From the NCBI GenBank assembly GCA_002686955.1, contig NYZA01000143.1:1-64000 (forward strand): a stretch of 64,000 bases of DNA. Direction: 5' to 3'. How positions within the stretch are numbered: the first letter of the stretch is position 1; the number at the start of each line of letters is the position of its first letter. Position numbers and translations under genes: made by a program. Of the stretch, positions 41,590-50,510 are shown one piece after another. The stretch comes from Gemmatimonadota bacterium (GTDB taxonomy: Bacteria; GCA-2686955). A model generated the notes under the pieces. It was not told the DNA's origin and did not search any database. It saw nothing but the letters and a program-made list of their open reading frames with translations.

Positions 41590-44178
41590 TCAGCCCTCTC
41601 TCCCCAGCAGGCCCCTCGCCCTATCCGCTTCTGGGCTCTTCGGCGCCACCTCCAGAAGTCGCTCCCACCGCTCGGTCGCCCCCTTCGAATCGCCGGTGCG
41701 CAGATGCGCCTGACCCGAGAGAAAAAGAGCCTCGGCGGAGCCCGGATCGAGAGCCAAGACCGCGTCGGTTGCGTGCAGAGCCTCCCGGGTTCTGCCTTGG
41801 CGGAACGCCAGGCGCGCGTGCTGCAGATGGAGGGGCACCGATCCCGGCGCCGCCGCGATTCCCGCGGCGATCACCGCGCGCGCGGCGCCGAACTCGGCGG
41901 AGGCGATAAGCTCGCCCGCGAGCAGATTCTGGGCTACGGCCAGATCGGGAGCGACGTTGACAGCCTTTCGAAACGCGTCGATCGCAGCCCTGCGATCGTT
42001 CCTGGCCAGCGCCGAACCGGCATGGGCCAGGAAAGAGACCGCGGGCGCCAATCGATCCTCCGGCAGAGCGATTCCGCCCAGCACCGCTTCATCGATACGA
42101 CGACGCAGCTCTGCCTCTCTCGGCATCGTACGCCCGAGCTCGATGCACCGATCGGCGAATGCGTCGAGTCGCGCCCGATTCGGGTCGCGAGCAGGTCTCG
42201 GTTCAGGCTGCCGGTGCCTTGGTGTCTTCACTTGTCGGGCAGTAGGTGTTCTAGGCTTCAGTTTCGCCACGGGCTCCAATCCGGACAGCTCCGGCAGATG
42301 CTCTCTCAGCGCTCCGTAGACCGCCTCCGCCATCAAGCTCGCGCCTCTTTCGCTCTGCTGCACGGCACCCCGAAAAAGCAGATCGTGCCGATGCCGGCGA
42401 AAGACCGCGAGCATGTCCACCAGTCCACGCTCGGTTTCCTTAGCGACATTTCTCGTCGCTTCGTGATAGGCCGAGCGCTCCGGCTTCGTGCTGTGGAAAT
42501 CGTGCTGCGGCTCGACGACATAGAGAAGCTCGAAATCGAGGCTGTCCGCCAGGGAATCGAGTGCGAGCAGGTTGCTCTCGAATCGATCGAGCGGGACGCG
42601 GGCGTGTGTGCTGTCGGGCAGCGACGCTTTGGCGCCCAGCTCGATGCCTCGTCCAATCGCCCTCCATAGCTCAGAGCGTCTCACTCCGCGGGCGAACCGG
42701 TGGAGAATCGATCTCCACCGCGTGTCCAACCGGGCGGAAAGTTCGTGGTCCGGAAAGGACCTTGCGGGGCTGCCATCCTCTTGGGCATGGCTCACGACTA
42801 CGAGGTCCGGCGATAGCTTCTCGAGCTCGGCGCGCATGCGCTTCAGCGTTTGGTACGATGTGTACCCGGGGACTCCCGCGTTCAGCACCTCGAAATCGAA
42901 CTCGTCATTGCGGCTCAGCAGCCTCTCCAGCTCCCCCGGATAGGTGGCGCTTGGCGCGTCGATCGCTTCACCGAAGCAGGACGATCCACCGACACAGACC
43001 ACGCGGTAGCCATTACCCTCGGCTTCGACCTCGAGCTCTTCCCCACGACAGCCGAGAGTATTTATGTAACGGTTTCCTATCCCTGATCCCGGCACCAGCT
43101 TCCAGAGCGTGGCCGGATTCTCGATCGTCGCCCACCGATGGAAATCGAGCATTGTGGAGCTTGGGCCACGCGCACGCATGACGCCTTCCGCCGCGGTCAG
43201 AACGAGAGCCAGATTCAACCCCATGACCAGAGACGCAAACCGGAGTCGCCCCCGCTCGAACAAGCAAAAGCCGGTGAGCAACACACTTGCCCCTACTAGC
43301 GCGATCTCGACAAAGATCGTGCCTGCCTCAAAAAAGGCGCCCACGAACCCGGCACCCGCGAGTGCGGCCGCGGCTGCAATCGCTACGTTCACCGCGCCTC
43401 GGACGACCTTCTCCCGACCGAGCCAAGTGATGCCCATGAACCAGACCAGAAGCAGCCCTCCAACAACAGAGGATCGGCGCACGATTCGGCCGATCGACAG
43501 CGGCCCCCGAATCTCGGTCGGCAGTGGTACCACCGTCAAAGAGTGCACGAGCGCTCCACCGGAGATACATGAAACGCCGGTTCCGCCCCATTCTATGTTG
43601 CTATCATCGAGTTGATCGATCTCCGCGTCGTCGATTGAAAGAGCATGGATGCCGTACCGGCTCTGAACCGTCACTGCCGTCCGGACTCCGGGCGTCAAAC
43701 TGACGCTCGTACCTCCGGCGCCCAGCTTGTCCTTGGCGACAAAGCCGTTCGCGACATGTCGATTTGCACTCAGTCGGACCGTGTGGCGCGGTCGCACCCC
43801 GTCGCCCGCGCTCAGAAGTCCGGCGAGCTCTCCGACTTCCCGCTCGCGCTCGTGAAAATACAGATCACACACACTTCCCGGCTTCAGCGTCAAATCCAGA
43901 TGGATCCGCTGGTTCGCGAAGACCGCTCCCCGCAAGCGGCGCTGCTCTCCCGACTCCAGTTTCCATGGCTCGGCGGTACTCAGTGGGTGGCTGGGCAGGT
44001 GAGCGCCCGAAGGTGGGGCACCGGGTATCAAACGATCGTGTCGCTCATCGAGAAGGAAGGCGACCGCCGGTAGCAGGATCATCCCGAGCATGGCCGCGAC
44101 GACCGCGATCCGCCGGGGACGATCACGTTGATCGCGTTGCGCCGATGAAAGGGGCGGAGTGGATCGACCGGTGCTCAT
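41590..44178 (-). CDS. Multi-domain membrane protein: LamG-like region, TM helices, SGNH hydrolase, TPR tail
   Basis: The 862-residue protein starts with a membrane helix (VVAAMLGMILLPAVAFLL) and a beta-sandwich-like extracytoplasmic region (LRGAVFANQRIHLDLTLKPG, TAVTVQSRYGIHALSIDDAE) to about residue 215. About four hydrophobic helices follow (230-335). Then comes an SGNH/GDSL esterase domain (VVCVGGSSCFGEAIDAPSAT, LNAGVPGYTSYQ) and, after a Pro/Arg-rich linker, TPR repeats (ALARNDRRAAIDAFRKAVNV, LHLQHARLAFRQGRTREALH). SGNH domains of this type acylate or deacylate polysaccharide. It is adjacent to a protein with a similar N-terminal architecture. Confidence 0.75.
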   Translation of the reverse strand: MSTGRSTPPLSSAQRDQRDRPRRIAVVAAMLGMILLPAVAFLLDERHDRLIPGAPPSGAHLPSHPLSTAEPWKLESGEQRRLRGAVFANQRIHLDLTLKPGSVCDLYFHEREREVGELAGLLSAGDGVRPRHTVRLSANRHVANGFVAKDKLGAGGTSVSLTPGVRTAVTVQSRYGIHALSIDDAEIDQLDDSNIEWGGTGVSCISGGALVHSLTVVPLPTEIRGPLSIGRIVRRSSVVGGLLLVWFMGITWLGREKVVRGAVNVAIAAAAALAGAGFVGAFFEAGTIFVEIALVGASVLLTGFCLFERGRLRFASLVMGLNLALVLTAAEGVMRARGPSSTMLDFHRWATIENPATLWKLVPGSGIGNRYINTLGCRGEELEVEAEGNGYRVVCVGGSSCFGEAIDAPSATYPGELERLLSRNDEFDFEVLNAGVPGYTSYQTLKRMRAELEKLSPDLVVVSHAQEDGSPARSFPDHELSARLDTRWRSILHRFARGVRRSELWRAIGRGIELGAKASLPDSTHARVPLDRFESNLLALDSLADSLDFELLYVVEPQHDFHSTKPERSAYHEATRNVAKETERGLVDMLAVFRRHRHDLLFRGAVQQSERGASLMAEAVYGALREHLPELSGLEPVAKLKPRTPTARQVKTPRHRQPEPRPARDPNRARLDAFADRCIELGRTMPREAELRRRIDEAVLGGIALPEDRLAPAVSFLAHAGSALARNDRRAAIDAFRKAVNVAPDLAVAQNLLAGELIASAEFGAARAVIAAGIAAAPGSVPLHLQHARLAFRQGRTREALHATDAVLALDPGSAEALFLSGQAHLRTGDSKGATERWERLLEVAPKSPEADRARGLLGREG

Positions 44179-44184
44179 GATCGT

Positions 44185-46116
44185 CTACCAGAGACTCAGA
44201 AACACGAGGGGCGGCGTCGCGGTGTTGTCCAACCGCTCGACGACGATCTGAAGACGCCGTATGCGAACGCCCGGTTCGAATCCGGATCGGAATCCAACGT
44301 TTCCACTCCTTTCGGTCAACACTGGACGCTCGAGGATCGGCGCCCCGTTCACGAGCCCCGTCAGTCGCCCGTGGTCGTTTCGAAGAGCTAAACGTGTCCA
44401 CTGCCCCTCCCGCAAACGCCAAGAGCTCGAGCTGACTCCGACCGCCTCGCTACCGCGATAGTGGAGCAAGGCGCTCGAGAGGGAGTCGGTGCTGCTGACC
44501 CTGAAGGCGTGATGCGATTCGACGGTTCTTCGCGAGATGAGATCGATGCCGCCTCCCGGGCCCAAAGCTTGGATCTCGGCGCTGATTTCGGTGATCGCGA
44601 GCTCATTCGATTCGGGCATCGCAAAAAGAAGTTCATCGAAGTGAGAAAGCGTGACGGTGGAATCCCGCCCGAGGCCGACGGGGTTCGGAGGGCGGGTGGA
44701 ATCGGGGAATGCCGGCAACCAGATCCACTGGCTCGGATCGAGCACTTCGGAATGATACAGCGCGGGGTCACCGGGCAACTGGGCCCGAGAGGGTGCACCC
44801 GTTACAGTCAGCACCGTGTCGGTCATTGGAAGCGACGGCACGATTCCCGGTCGATTGTGGTACCGCCTCCCCCGCAAAGTATCGATCGCTGCGGAACCGC
44901 TTTCTGATCGCCGGCCAGGCAAGGTCACCGCGGTGCGGTCCCCCGACCGACCAAGCCGCGAGGCCACTACGAGCGTGTCGACCGTCACCATCGACGCTTC
45001 GGTTTCCTCGGACGGTCGCATCAAGACGACCAAGGTGTCGGCGGAGACCAGCTTCGTCTCCATCTCCTGGCCCAGCTCGATACGACGGGTCAAATACGGG
45101 TTGTTTTGGCCAAGCCCGCCCCCTTTTCCGCCTCTTGGCCGCAAGGGCAAATGCTGAGCCCAGATCACCGCTACCGCCAAAAGGGGCAGGTGGAGAAGAC
45201 CAACTGCGCTTTTTCGAACCGACCTGGACCGAGAGAGCCAGTGATAACGCAAACAGACGAAGCAGGCCAACCCAATGCCAGCCATACCCGCCATACCGTA
45301 ACCTCCCGAAACAATCCCACCCCACATCGATCCGGCCACGATGGCGACCGCCCAGGCTGCCTGGTTGAGCGTCCTTCTGATCGCGACGACGAGACCGACT
45401 CCCGCCTCGGCCCAAACCGAAAGCGCAATCCAAAGCAGGACCACGACCGACAGATTCCTCGCCACTCGTAATATGCGATCCAGGCGAAGGGGAGGCTTCG
45501 TCCCGGTCGGAAGAGAGGTTGCCTTGAGCTCTCTCATCCTCACTATTCCGGATAACGACTCCACGCCGATCTCACCCCAGCCGTGACAGAGGTGAACCCA
45601 GCTTCCGTGGTCCACGCCGTTGACGTAGAGCCAATGCGTGCCCGCCCGACTCTTGATCCGAATGGAGTGCCAGGCTCCGGCCTCGAACCGGGGGATTGCC
45701 GGGACCGCCGATTGCCCGGATCGCCGGCGCGGCCCATAGACAGCTCCAGGAAGCGTTCCCAAGACCACCTCATGACCGACGGCCGGACCAGACCCCAGAG
45801 AATCGAGTGTCCGCCGTGCGGCGCCCATTCCGACCGGCACCGCGTGAAAGCTGACGCCACACTCCCCTCCGGTGGGGAGCATCAGCTCGACCCGCAGATC
45901 GAGATCGCGAAGGAGCTCCCGCTCCAGCCGCAGCTCATCACCAGGAAAGACGACCCGCTCGCCGGCCAAACCCACGGCGGCATCCGCCTCCACCCACCTC
46001 AGGTCGGGCGAGGGGGGACGGTAACCCGCCAGCTTCTCGTCTCCCACCGACGCCGCCATCAGCCCCGCGAGGAGCACGCAGAGCACGATCGCGAATTGGG
46101 CTATCCGTCTGAGCAT
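44185..46116 (-). CDS. Membrane protein with two LamG/concanavalin-like domains
   Basis: The protein (about 643 residues) starts with a signal or anchor helix (IAQFAIVLCVLLAGLMAASV). It has a beta-sandwich-like region ending RFEAGAWHSIRIKSRAGTHW then LYVNGVDHG, as in LamG/DUF1080-type folds, a set of membrane helices (about 225-330), then a second similar beta-sandwich ending REGQWTRLALRNDHGRLTGL then VNGAP. Between the helices and the second domain is a low-complexity Thr/Val-rich stretch. No enzyme motif is seen. It resembles the N-terminal part of the next protein, suggesting duplication. Start ATG 46114-46116 shares bases with the start of the plus-strand GT39 gene. Confidence 0.6.
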   Translation of the reverse strand: MLRRIAQFAIVLCVLLAGLMAASVGDEKLAGYRPPSPDLRWVEADAAVGLAGERVVFPGDELRLERELLRDLDLRVELMLPTGGECGVSFHAVPVGMGAARRTLDSLGSGPAVGHEVVLGTLPGAVYGPRRRSGQSAVPAIPRFEAGAWHSIRIKSRAGTHWLYVNGVDHGSWVHLCHGWGEIGVESLSGIVRMRELKATSLPTGTKPPLRLDRILRVARNLSVVVLLWIALSVWAEAGVGLVVAIRRTLNQAAWAVAIVAGSMWGGIVSGGYGMAGMAGIGLACFVCLRYHWLSRSRSVRKSAVGLLHLPLLAVAVIWAQHLPLRPRGGKGGGLGQNNPYLTRRIELGQEMETKLVSADTLVVLMRPSEETEASMVTVDTLVVASRLGRSGDRTAVTLPGRRSESGSAAIDTLRGRRYHNRPGIVPSLPMTDTVLTVTGAPSRAQLPGDPALYHSEVLDPSQWIWLPAFPDSTRPPNPVGLGRDSTVTLSHFDELLFAMPESNELAITEISAEIQALGPGGGIDLISRRTVESHHAFRVSSTDSLSSALLHYRGSEAVGVSSSSWRLREGQWTRLALRNDHGRLTGLVNGAPILERPVLTERSGNVGFRSGFEPGVRIRRLQIVVERLDNTATPPLVFLSLW

Positions 46117-48043
46117 GAAAAGGGCTGAGTCCTCGCCGATCGTCTTGCCTGACACCGGTTCTACCGCTGATACTACAGCGCCTCGTCAATCCACTACTCC
46201 CCAAAGCGACCACGCAAAGAGGCTTCGCATCGTCACACCGAAGCGCAAGGAACGGAGTGAAAGCGGGCGTATTTCACGCTCGCTGGCGATCATCGTGATC
46301 GTGGGGGCGTTGCTCCGGCTTCGAGGAATCGGGTTCAGCATGATGCTGCCGGAGGGCTTCATCGGCCATTGGCACCCCGACGAGTTCGGAGTGGTGGGCT
46401 GGGGGGGAAATCTGTGGCCCGATCTCGATCCCCACTACTGGGGCTACCCCGCGCTCCACCTTTATGCGATCGGCGCGCTCAATGGACTGGGCTATCAGAT
46501 CGCGCGGCTGCTGGGGCTGGAGAGCGGGCTCGACTATCGTGCATTCATCGATGCCGTCTTCGGCCTGCGCTATTTGATCGCGCGCCTCGTCTCGGTCGTT
46601 GCCGGATGTGCGACCATCTATCTGATCGGGCGCCATGGTGCGGTCATCGCCGGGGGCAGGGGATGGCTCGGGGCGCTCGGGGGCGCGGTTCTCCTCGCCC
46701 TGAGCCCACTGCACATTCAGCACTCCCACTACGGAACACTTGATGCCCTCTTCACGCTGCTGTGCACCGCATCGCTCTTCGCCTTCATGCGCCTCCGGTC
46801 GCGCGGTGACATCGGCGCGCATCTATTGGCGGGGCTTCTCCTCGGGCTGACGGTTTCGGAGAAGTACAACGCCGTTGTGCTCCTGGCGCCCTACGTGGTC
46901 GCCCTACTCCTCCTCGCTCGGCACGATTCGCGCCGCAGCTGGATCAAGGGATCGCTCGCGGGCTTGAGCGTGGCGCTGGTGGTGGCGCTGACGATCAATA
47001 TCTATCTCTTCTTGCACTGGACGACATCCTCGGCGGAGCTCGCGCGGAATATTCAAAAGGTCGTGTTCTACGAGGCCCGCTACCCGGACGATCTCTGGGT
47101 GAAGTACCTCGATCTGCTGCGGCTCCATGTGGGACACAGCCTGATCGCACTCGCGATCATCGGGTGTGTTGCGTGGATCTGGAAGCGAGATGCGGCCGCC
47201 GCGATCGGTGCAACCTACCTGTTGAGCTTCTACGCCCTCCTGACGGTATTCACGCTGCAAACACCGCGCTACGCCCTGCCGCTCGTCCCCGTTCTATTGC
47301 TCCTGACGATGCGCGGATCGTGGACGACCGCAAGAGGTCTATGCGCGCTCCCGATTCTCTATGGGAAGCGGCGATTCGATTTCATCACGAGGGTGGTCGC
47401 GGTGGTTTTGCTGGTAGTCTCGGTGACTGAGACCGCTCCCGCTCTCGGCGCGCTCGGGCCGCTCTTCACCTCGCCGGACACCCGCCTGCGGGCATCGAGG
47501 TGGATCGAGGCGAATGTCCCGGCGGGCACCCGAATCGCCCTCGAATCGTCCGGCCACTACGGCCCGACACTCGACGACCGAAGTTTCGATCTGATCGAGC
47601 TCAATTTCCTCGAGGGCCACGTTGGGTACGGCAAATTCATTCGGGAGGTGCCCTATCTCCTCGTGGGCCACGATGAGATCTACTCACCGGACGATATCGC
47701 CGTCGGGTGGACGACCTACTCACGCGTGATCGACGCCACGCATCCGATCGAGGCTCGCGCGAAGGCCGAGGCCTTGGCCAGATCGTTGGACCTCAATGTT
47801 TGGGAACTGCGCGAGAACGCCCGCACCGCCGATTTCGAGGCATTGCTTCGACTTCGTCCCGGCTACATCGTTGTCACGGAGTTGATGTATCAAAACTCCG
47901 AGACCCTCGCCTTCCGATCGTTCTACGAGAAGCTCGACGAAGATCCTCGCTGTCGACTCGTGCGACAATTCCCGGGGCTGCTCCACGAGTACTCCTTCCA
48001 CCACCCCGAGATCCTCGTGTACGAGGTGAACTCGAAGTTCTGA
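46115..48043 (+). CDS. GT39-type (ArnT/PMT-like) integral membrane glycosyltransferase
   Basis: The 642-residue protein has about ten hydrophobic segments and an early acidic loop motif HWHPDEFGVVGWGGNL then DPHYWGYPALH. This fits GT-C fold lipid-phosphate-sugar transferases, whose catalytic Asp lies in the first periplasmic loop. A soluble C-terminal region of about 180 residues follows the last helix (LRASRWIEANVPAGTRIALE onward). It likely transfers a sugar from a polyprenyl-phosphate donor to lipid A, glycan or protein. The ATG at 46115 overlaps the start of the divergent gene (CATG); the N-terminal 40 residues are Ser/Thr/Arg-rich and a later start cannot be excluded. Confidence 0.8.
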   Translation: MKRAESSPIVLPDTGSTADTTAPRQSTTPQSDHAKRLRIVTPKRKERSESGRISRSLAIIVIVGALLRLRGIGFSMMLPEGFIGHWHPDEFGVVGWGGNLWPDLDPHYWGYPALHLYAIGALNGLGYQIARLLGLESGLDYRAFIDAVFGLRYLIARLVSVVAGCATIYLIGRHGAVIAGGRGWLGALGGAVLLALSPLHIQHSHYGTLDALFTLLCTASLFAFMRLRSRGDIGAHLLAGLLLGLTVSEKYNAVVLLAPYVVALLLLARHDSRRSWIKGSLAGLSVALVVALTINIYLFLHWTTSSAELARNIQKVVFYEARYPDDLWVKYLDLLRLHVGHSLIALAIIGCVAWIWKRDAAAAIGATYLLSFYALLTVFTLQTPRYALPLVPVLLLLTMRGSWTTARGLCALPILYGKRRFDFITRVVAVVLLVVSVTETAPALGALGPLFTSPDTRLRASRWIEANVPAGTRIALESSGHYGPTLDDRSFDLIELNFLEGHVGYGKFIREVPYLLVGHDEIYSPDDIAVGWTTYSRVIDATHPIEARAKAEALARSLDLNVWELRENARTADFEALLRLRPGYIVVTELMYQNSETLAFRSFYEKLDEDPRCRLVRQFPGLLHEYSFHHPEILVYEVNSKF

Positions 48044-48150
48044 CCCGGGGCTTGTTCAAGCGCTGAGCAGGCCTGAGCGCCCCATGAACAGGGTGTTCTT
48101 CATTCGAACAGATCACGCCTTTTCCCGCCCCACAAACAAGCAACTTACGT

Positions 48151-48166
48151 TGGCACGCACGTTGCT
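48151..48166 (+). promoter_or_regulatory. Sigma-54 (RpoN) -24/-12 promoter
   Basis: TGGCACG-CACG-TTGCT matches the RpoN consensus TGGCACGN4TTGCW at every fixed position, with correct GG-to-GC spacing. It ends 32 bp before the ATG of the flagellin-like gene. Such promoters require an AAA+ activator and commonly serve flagellar, pilus or stress genes. Confidence 0.92.
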
Positions 48167-48198
48167 TGATGTCCTGGCGTGGAGCAGAGGAGAGGGTC

Positions 48199-49002
48199 AT
48201 GAAGCCACTGGAATCGGTGGGCGGAACCCGCCCCCCAACACATATTTGGAGCCCCGAGCGCCCGCGCGAAGCACAACGCGAACCCGCAACCGGCGGCGCT
48301 GACGCGCAGCCCGAACTCCGCCCAGTTTCGTTCGAGACACAACTGACGGACCAACAGCTCAACCGTCGAACCGATGCGAGAGAGCTTCGTAGCGGAGCCA
48401 CCGATCTCGCTCGACTCAGCCGTGCGGCGGGAAAGATGTCGGGATCGCTTCGCGAGCTTCGCTCCTTGGCGTCGCGATCGAGCGAGATCAGCGTGAAGGA
48501 CGAATGGAGTCGCGCCGAGATTCAAGGGCGTGTACAGGAGCTGATGCGCTATATGCGCAACGTCGCGGCCGATTCGAGGCCGGAGCCGCCCAGGTTCTCG
48601 ATCGAGACATCGAGGGGATCGATCGAGTTTCCACCCAGCGATCTCAGCCAGACCGCCCGGCAGATGGAGCGAGAGATCGATCTGAACAGCGTTTCCAGCG
48701 CCCGAACGAGCGTTGCGGCCGCGGGCCGGGCGCTTCAGGCGATACGCGAAATGCGCGCCGAGCTTTCCGAGTTCTCGAGGCAACAGCTCGCGCCGGCCCG
48801 GAACGCTGCCGATGTCGCGCGCGCCAATGCCGAGGCAGCCGAATCGACCCTGATGTGGGACGAATCCGCTCTCGAAGACGCGCACGCCGCGCAGGAAGCG
48901 GCGGACTCGGTGGCCGCCGTTCTCAAGGAGCAACTGGCCGAGACCCTCCGCGCGCACGAGACCCTCGACGGAGCCAGAATCGGCGCGCTCCTCACTGCCT
49001 GA
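48199..49002 (+). CDS. Flagellin-like helical protein under sigma-54 control
   Basis: The 267-residue, Ala/Arg/Glu-rich protein has no signal peptide. Residues about 58-120 (LRSGATDLARLSRAAGKMSG, then IQGRVQELMRYMRNVAADSR) recall the D0/D1 N-terminal helices of flagellins (GxxxxxAxDxAxL, then ..LQxMRxLAxxA). The C-terminal helices (NSVSSARTSVAAAGRALQAI, PARNAADVARANAEAAES) recall the flagellin C-terminal coil. Similarity is weak and the first 45 residues are Pro/Arg-rich, unlike flagellin. A strong AGAGGAGAGGG ribosome site and the sigma-54 promoter support a real gene. Its stop abuts the dsrK relic on the other strand exactly. Confidence 0.55.
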   Translation: MKPLESVGGTRPPTHIWSPERPREAQREPATGGADAQPELRPVSFETQLTDQQLNRRTDARELRSGATDLARLSRAAGKMSGSLRELRSLASRSSEISVKDEWSRAEIQGRVQELMRYMRNVAADSRPEPPRFSIETSRGSIEFPPSDLSQTARQMEREIDLNSVSSARTSVAAAGRALQAIREMRAELSEFSRQQLAPARNAADVARANAEAAESTLMWDESALEDAHAAQEAADSVAAVLKEQLAETLRAHETLDGARIGALLTA

Positions 49003-49218
49003 TCAGTGCCACTCCCAGTCGATGAAGCCGGGCTGGACCTCTTCCATTGCGTTGACCATCAGCTCGACCAGTCCGCTGTAATAGATCCCCGCCTTCTCCC
49101 ACGCATCGTAATAGTTGATGATATCTCGGAGCTGGCCCTTGCAGTTGCTGCATGGAGCGCATAGGTACTTCAGCGCGAGCGCTGCGCGAGCCGCACTCCG
49201 GAGCCGCCGGTCGTATGG
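49003..49218 (-). pseudogene. C-terminal fragment of a DsrK-like iron-sulfur protein
   Basis: Reading minus, the frame directly follows the TAG of sat with no start codon. It encodes 71 residues: ALALKYLCAPCSNCKGQLRD then GIYYSGLVELMVNAM and ending WEWH-stop. The CxxC pair followed by KGQLRD and GLVELMVNAM looks like the end of DsrK, the HdrD-like subunit that reduces DsrC trisulfide at the membrane. The N-terminal part of a dsrK lies 7 kb away in the opposite orientation (55926-56298). Without start or upstream domains this piece is not functional. Confidence 0.7.
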
Positions 49219-50484
49219 CTACTTCTTGACGTCGCCGGTGGCGGCGCCGTGCATCTTGATCTCCACCTTCTCTTCCAGATTGTCGTAGTAGTTCTTCAAG
49301 ATCGCGACGACCTCGGGCTTCGAGAACTCCTTCGGCACCGGCTTTCCTTCGCTCATCAGCTTGCGAAGCATCGTGCCCGACAGAAGCAGGCGAGATCCGC
49401 CCTGATACTGGCCCTCGTCGTCGATGACCGCCTTGCTATCGTGCGGGCAGGTCTTCATCGAAGCCATGGTGCCGCAGTCGTAGCAGTAGAAAGTCCAATC
49501 GAGGGGCAACGGCTGCAGATCGAGCGCGCCCTTCGGAATCTCATGGAAGATCTGCTGCGCGTCGAATGGGCCGTAGTAGTCGCCGACACCGGCGTGATCC
49601 CGGCCCACGATCAGGTGGCTGCAACCGTAGTTTTGCCGGAAGACCGCGTGGAGCAGGGCCTCACGCGGACCGGCGTAGCGCATCTCCATCGGATAACCAC
49701 CCTGGATGATCCGCTCTTCACGGAAGTAGTTCTTCACGAGGGCGTCGATGGCGGAAACCCGGACATCCGCGGGGATGTCGCCTGGCTTCAGCTTGCCGAC
49801 GAGCTGGTGGATGTAAACGCCATCGCAAATCTCATTGGCGATCCACGCGAGATAGGCGTGCGAATTGTGCATCGGATTGCGAAGCTGCAAGGCCGCGACC
49901 GTGCTCCAACCACGCTCCTCGAACATAGCCCGCGCCTCCGCCGGACGCTGGTAGATCTCCTTGAACATCTCGGGGTAGTAAGACTCGGAGAGCACCTTGA
50001 CCGGGCCGGCGAGATTCACGTCGGCCTGCTCCATCACCTTCGCAACGCCGGGGTGCTCCGGGTCGGTAGTGGTGAAGATCTGTTTGCACTCGAAGGCCTT
50101 GTCGATCGTGTACTTCTCGGTGACCTTCATGGTCCCCATGATCGCGCCGGTTTCGGTGTCGACCAGCGCCACCTCCTCACCCAGTCCGATCGAGTCCGAC
50201 AGACCTTGCTCGGCCGAGAGGGTGATCGGGATCGGCCAGAAAAGACCGTTCAGTGATGGCAGCGTGAATTCAGCGCAGCATCCTTTCCAGTCGTCCTTGT
50301 TCATGAATCCCGTCAACGGGGTGAACGCACCGATTCCCATCATGATGAGATCTGAGGTCTCCCTCGTCGTCATCGGGACCTTCTTGAGGCCTTCGGTTTT
50401 CGCCAGCTCCGCATCCCTCTCCTGCCCGTCGAGCAGAAGCGGCTTGAGATCTTGCCCGCCATGGGGCTTGACCAACATGCTCAT
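49219..50484 (-). CDS. sat: Dissimilatory ATP sulfurylase (sulfate adenylyltransferase)
   Basis: The 421-residue protein is a full-length homo-oligomeric Sat: [40 protein letters not shown] (nucleotide-binding RNPxHxxH), [36 protein letters not shown], and a Cys-based site [18 protein letters not shown] seen in dissimilatory enzymes. It makes APS from sulfate and ATP or, run backwards, ATP from APS. I chose ATG 50482-50484 because GGAGAAAG precedes it. It lies 26 bp downstream of the qmoA'-'qmoC fusion. APS reductase (aprAB), its partner, is absent from the window. Confidence 0.93.
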   Translation of the reverse strand: MSMLVKPHGGQDLKPLLLDGQERDAELAKTEGLKKVPMTTRETSDLIMMGIGAFTPLTGFMNKDDWKGCCAEFTLPSLNGLFWPIPITLSAEQGLSDSIGLGEEVALVDTETGAIMGTMKVTEKYTIDKAFECKQIFTTTDPEHPGVAKVMEQADVNLAGPVKVLSESYYPEMFKEIYQRPAEARAMFEERGWSTVAALQLRNPMHNSHAYLAWIANEICDGVYIHQLVGKLKPGDIPADVRVSAIDALVKNYFREERIIQGGYPMEMRYAGPREALLHAVFRQNYGCSHLIVGRDHAGVGDYYGPFDAQQIFHEIPKGALDLQPLPLDWTFYCYDCGTMASMKTCPHDSKAVIDDEGQYQGGSRLLLSGTMLRKLMSEGKPVPKEFSKPEVVAILKNYYDNLEEKVEIKMHGAATGDVKK

Positions 50485-50510
50485 ATTCTCTTTCTCCAGT
50501 GTGTTTCTAC

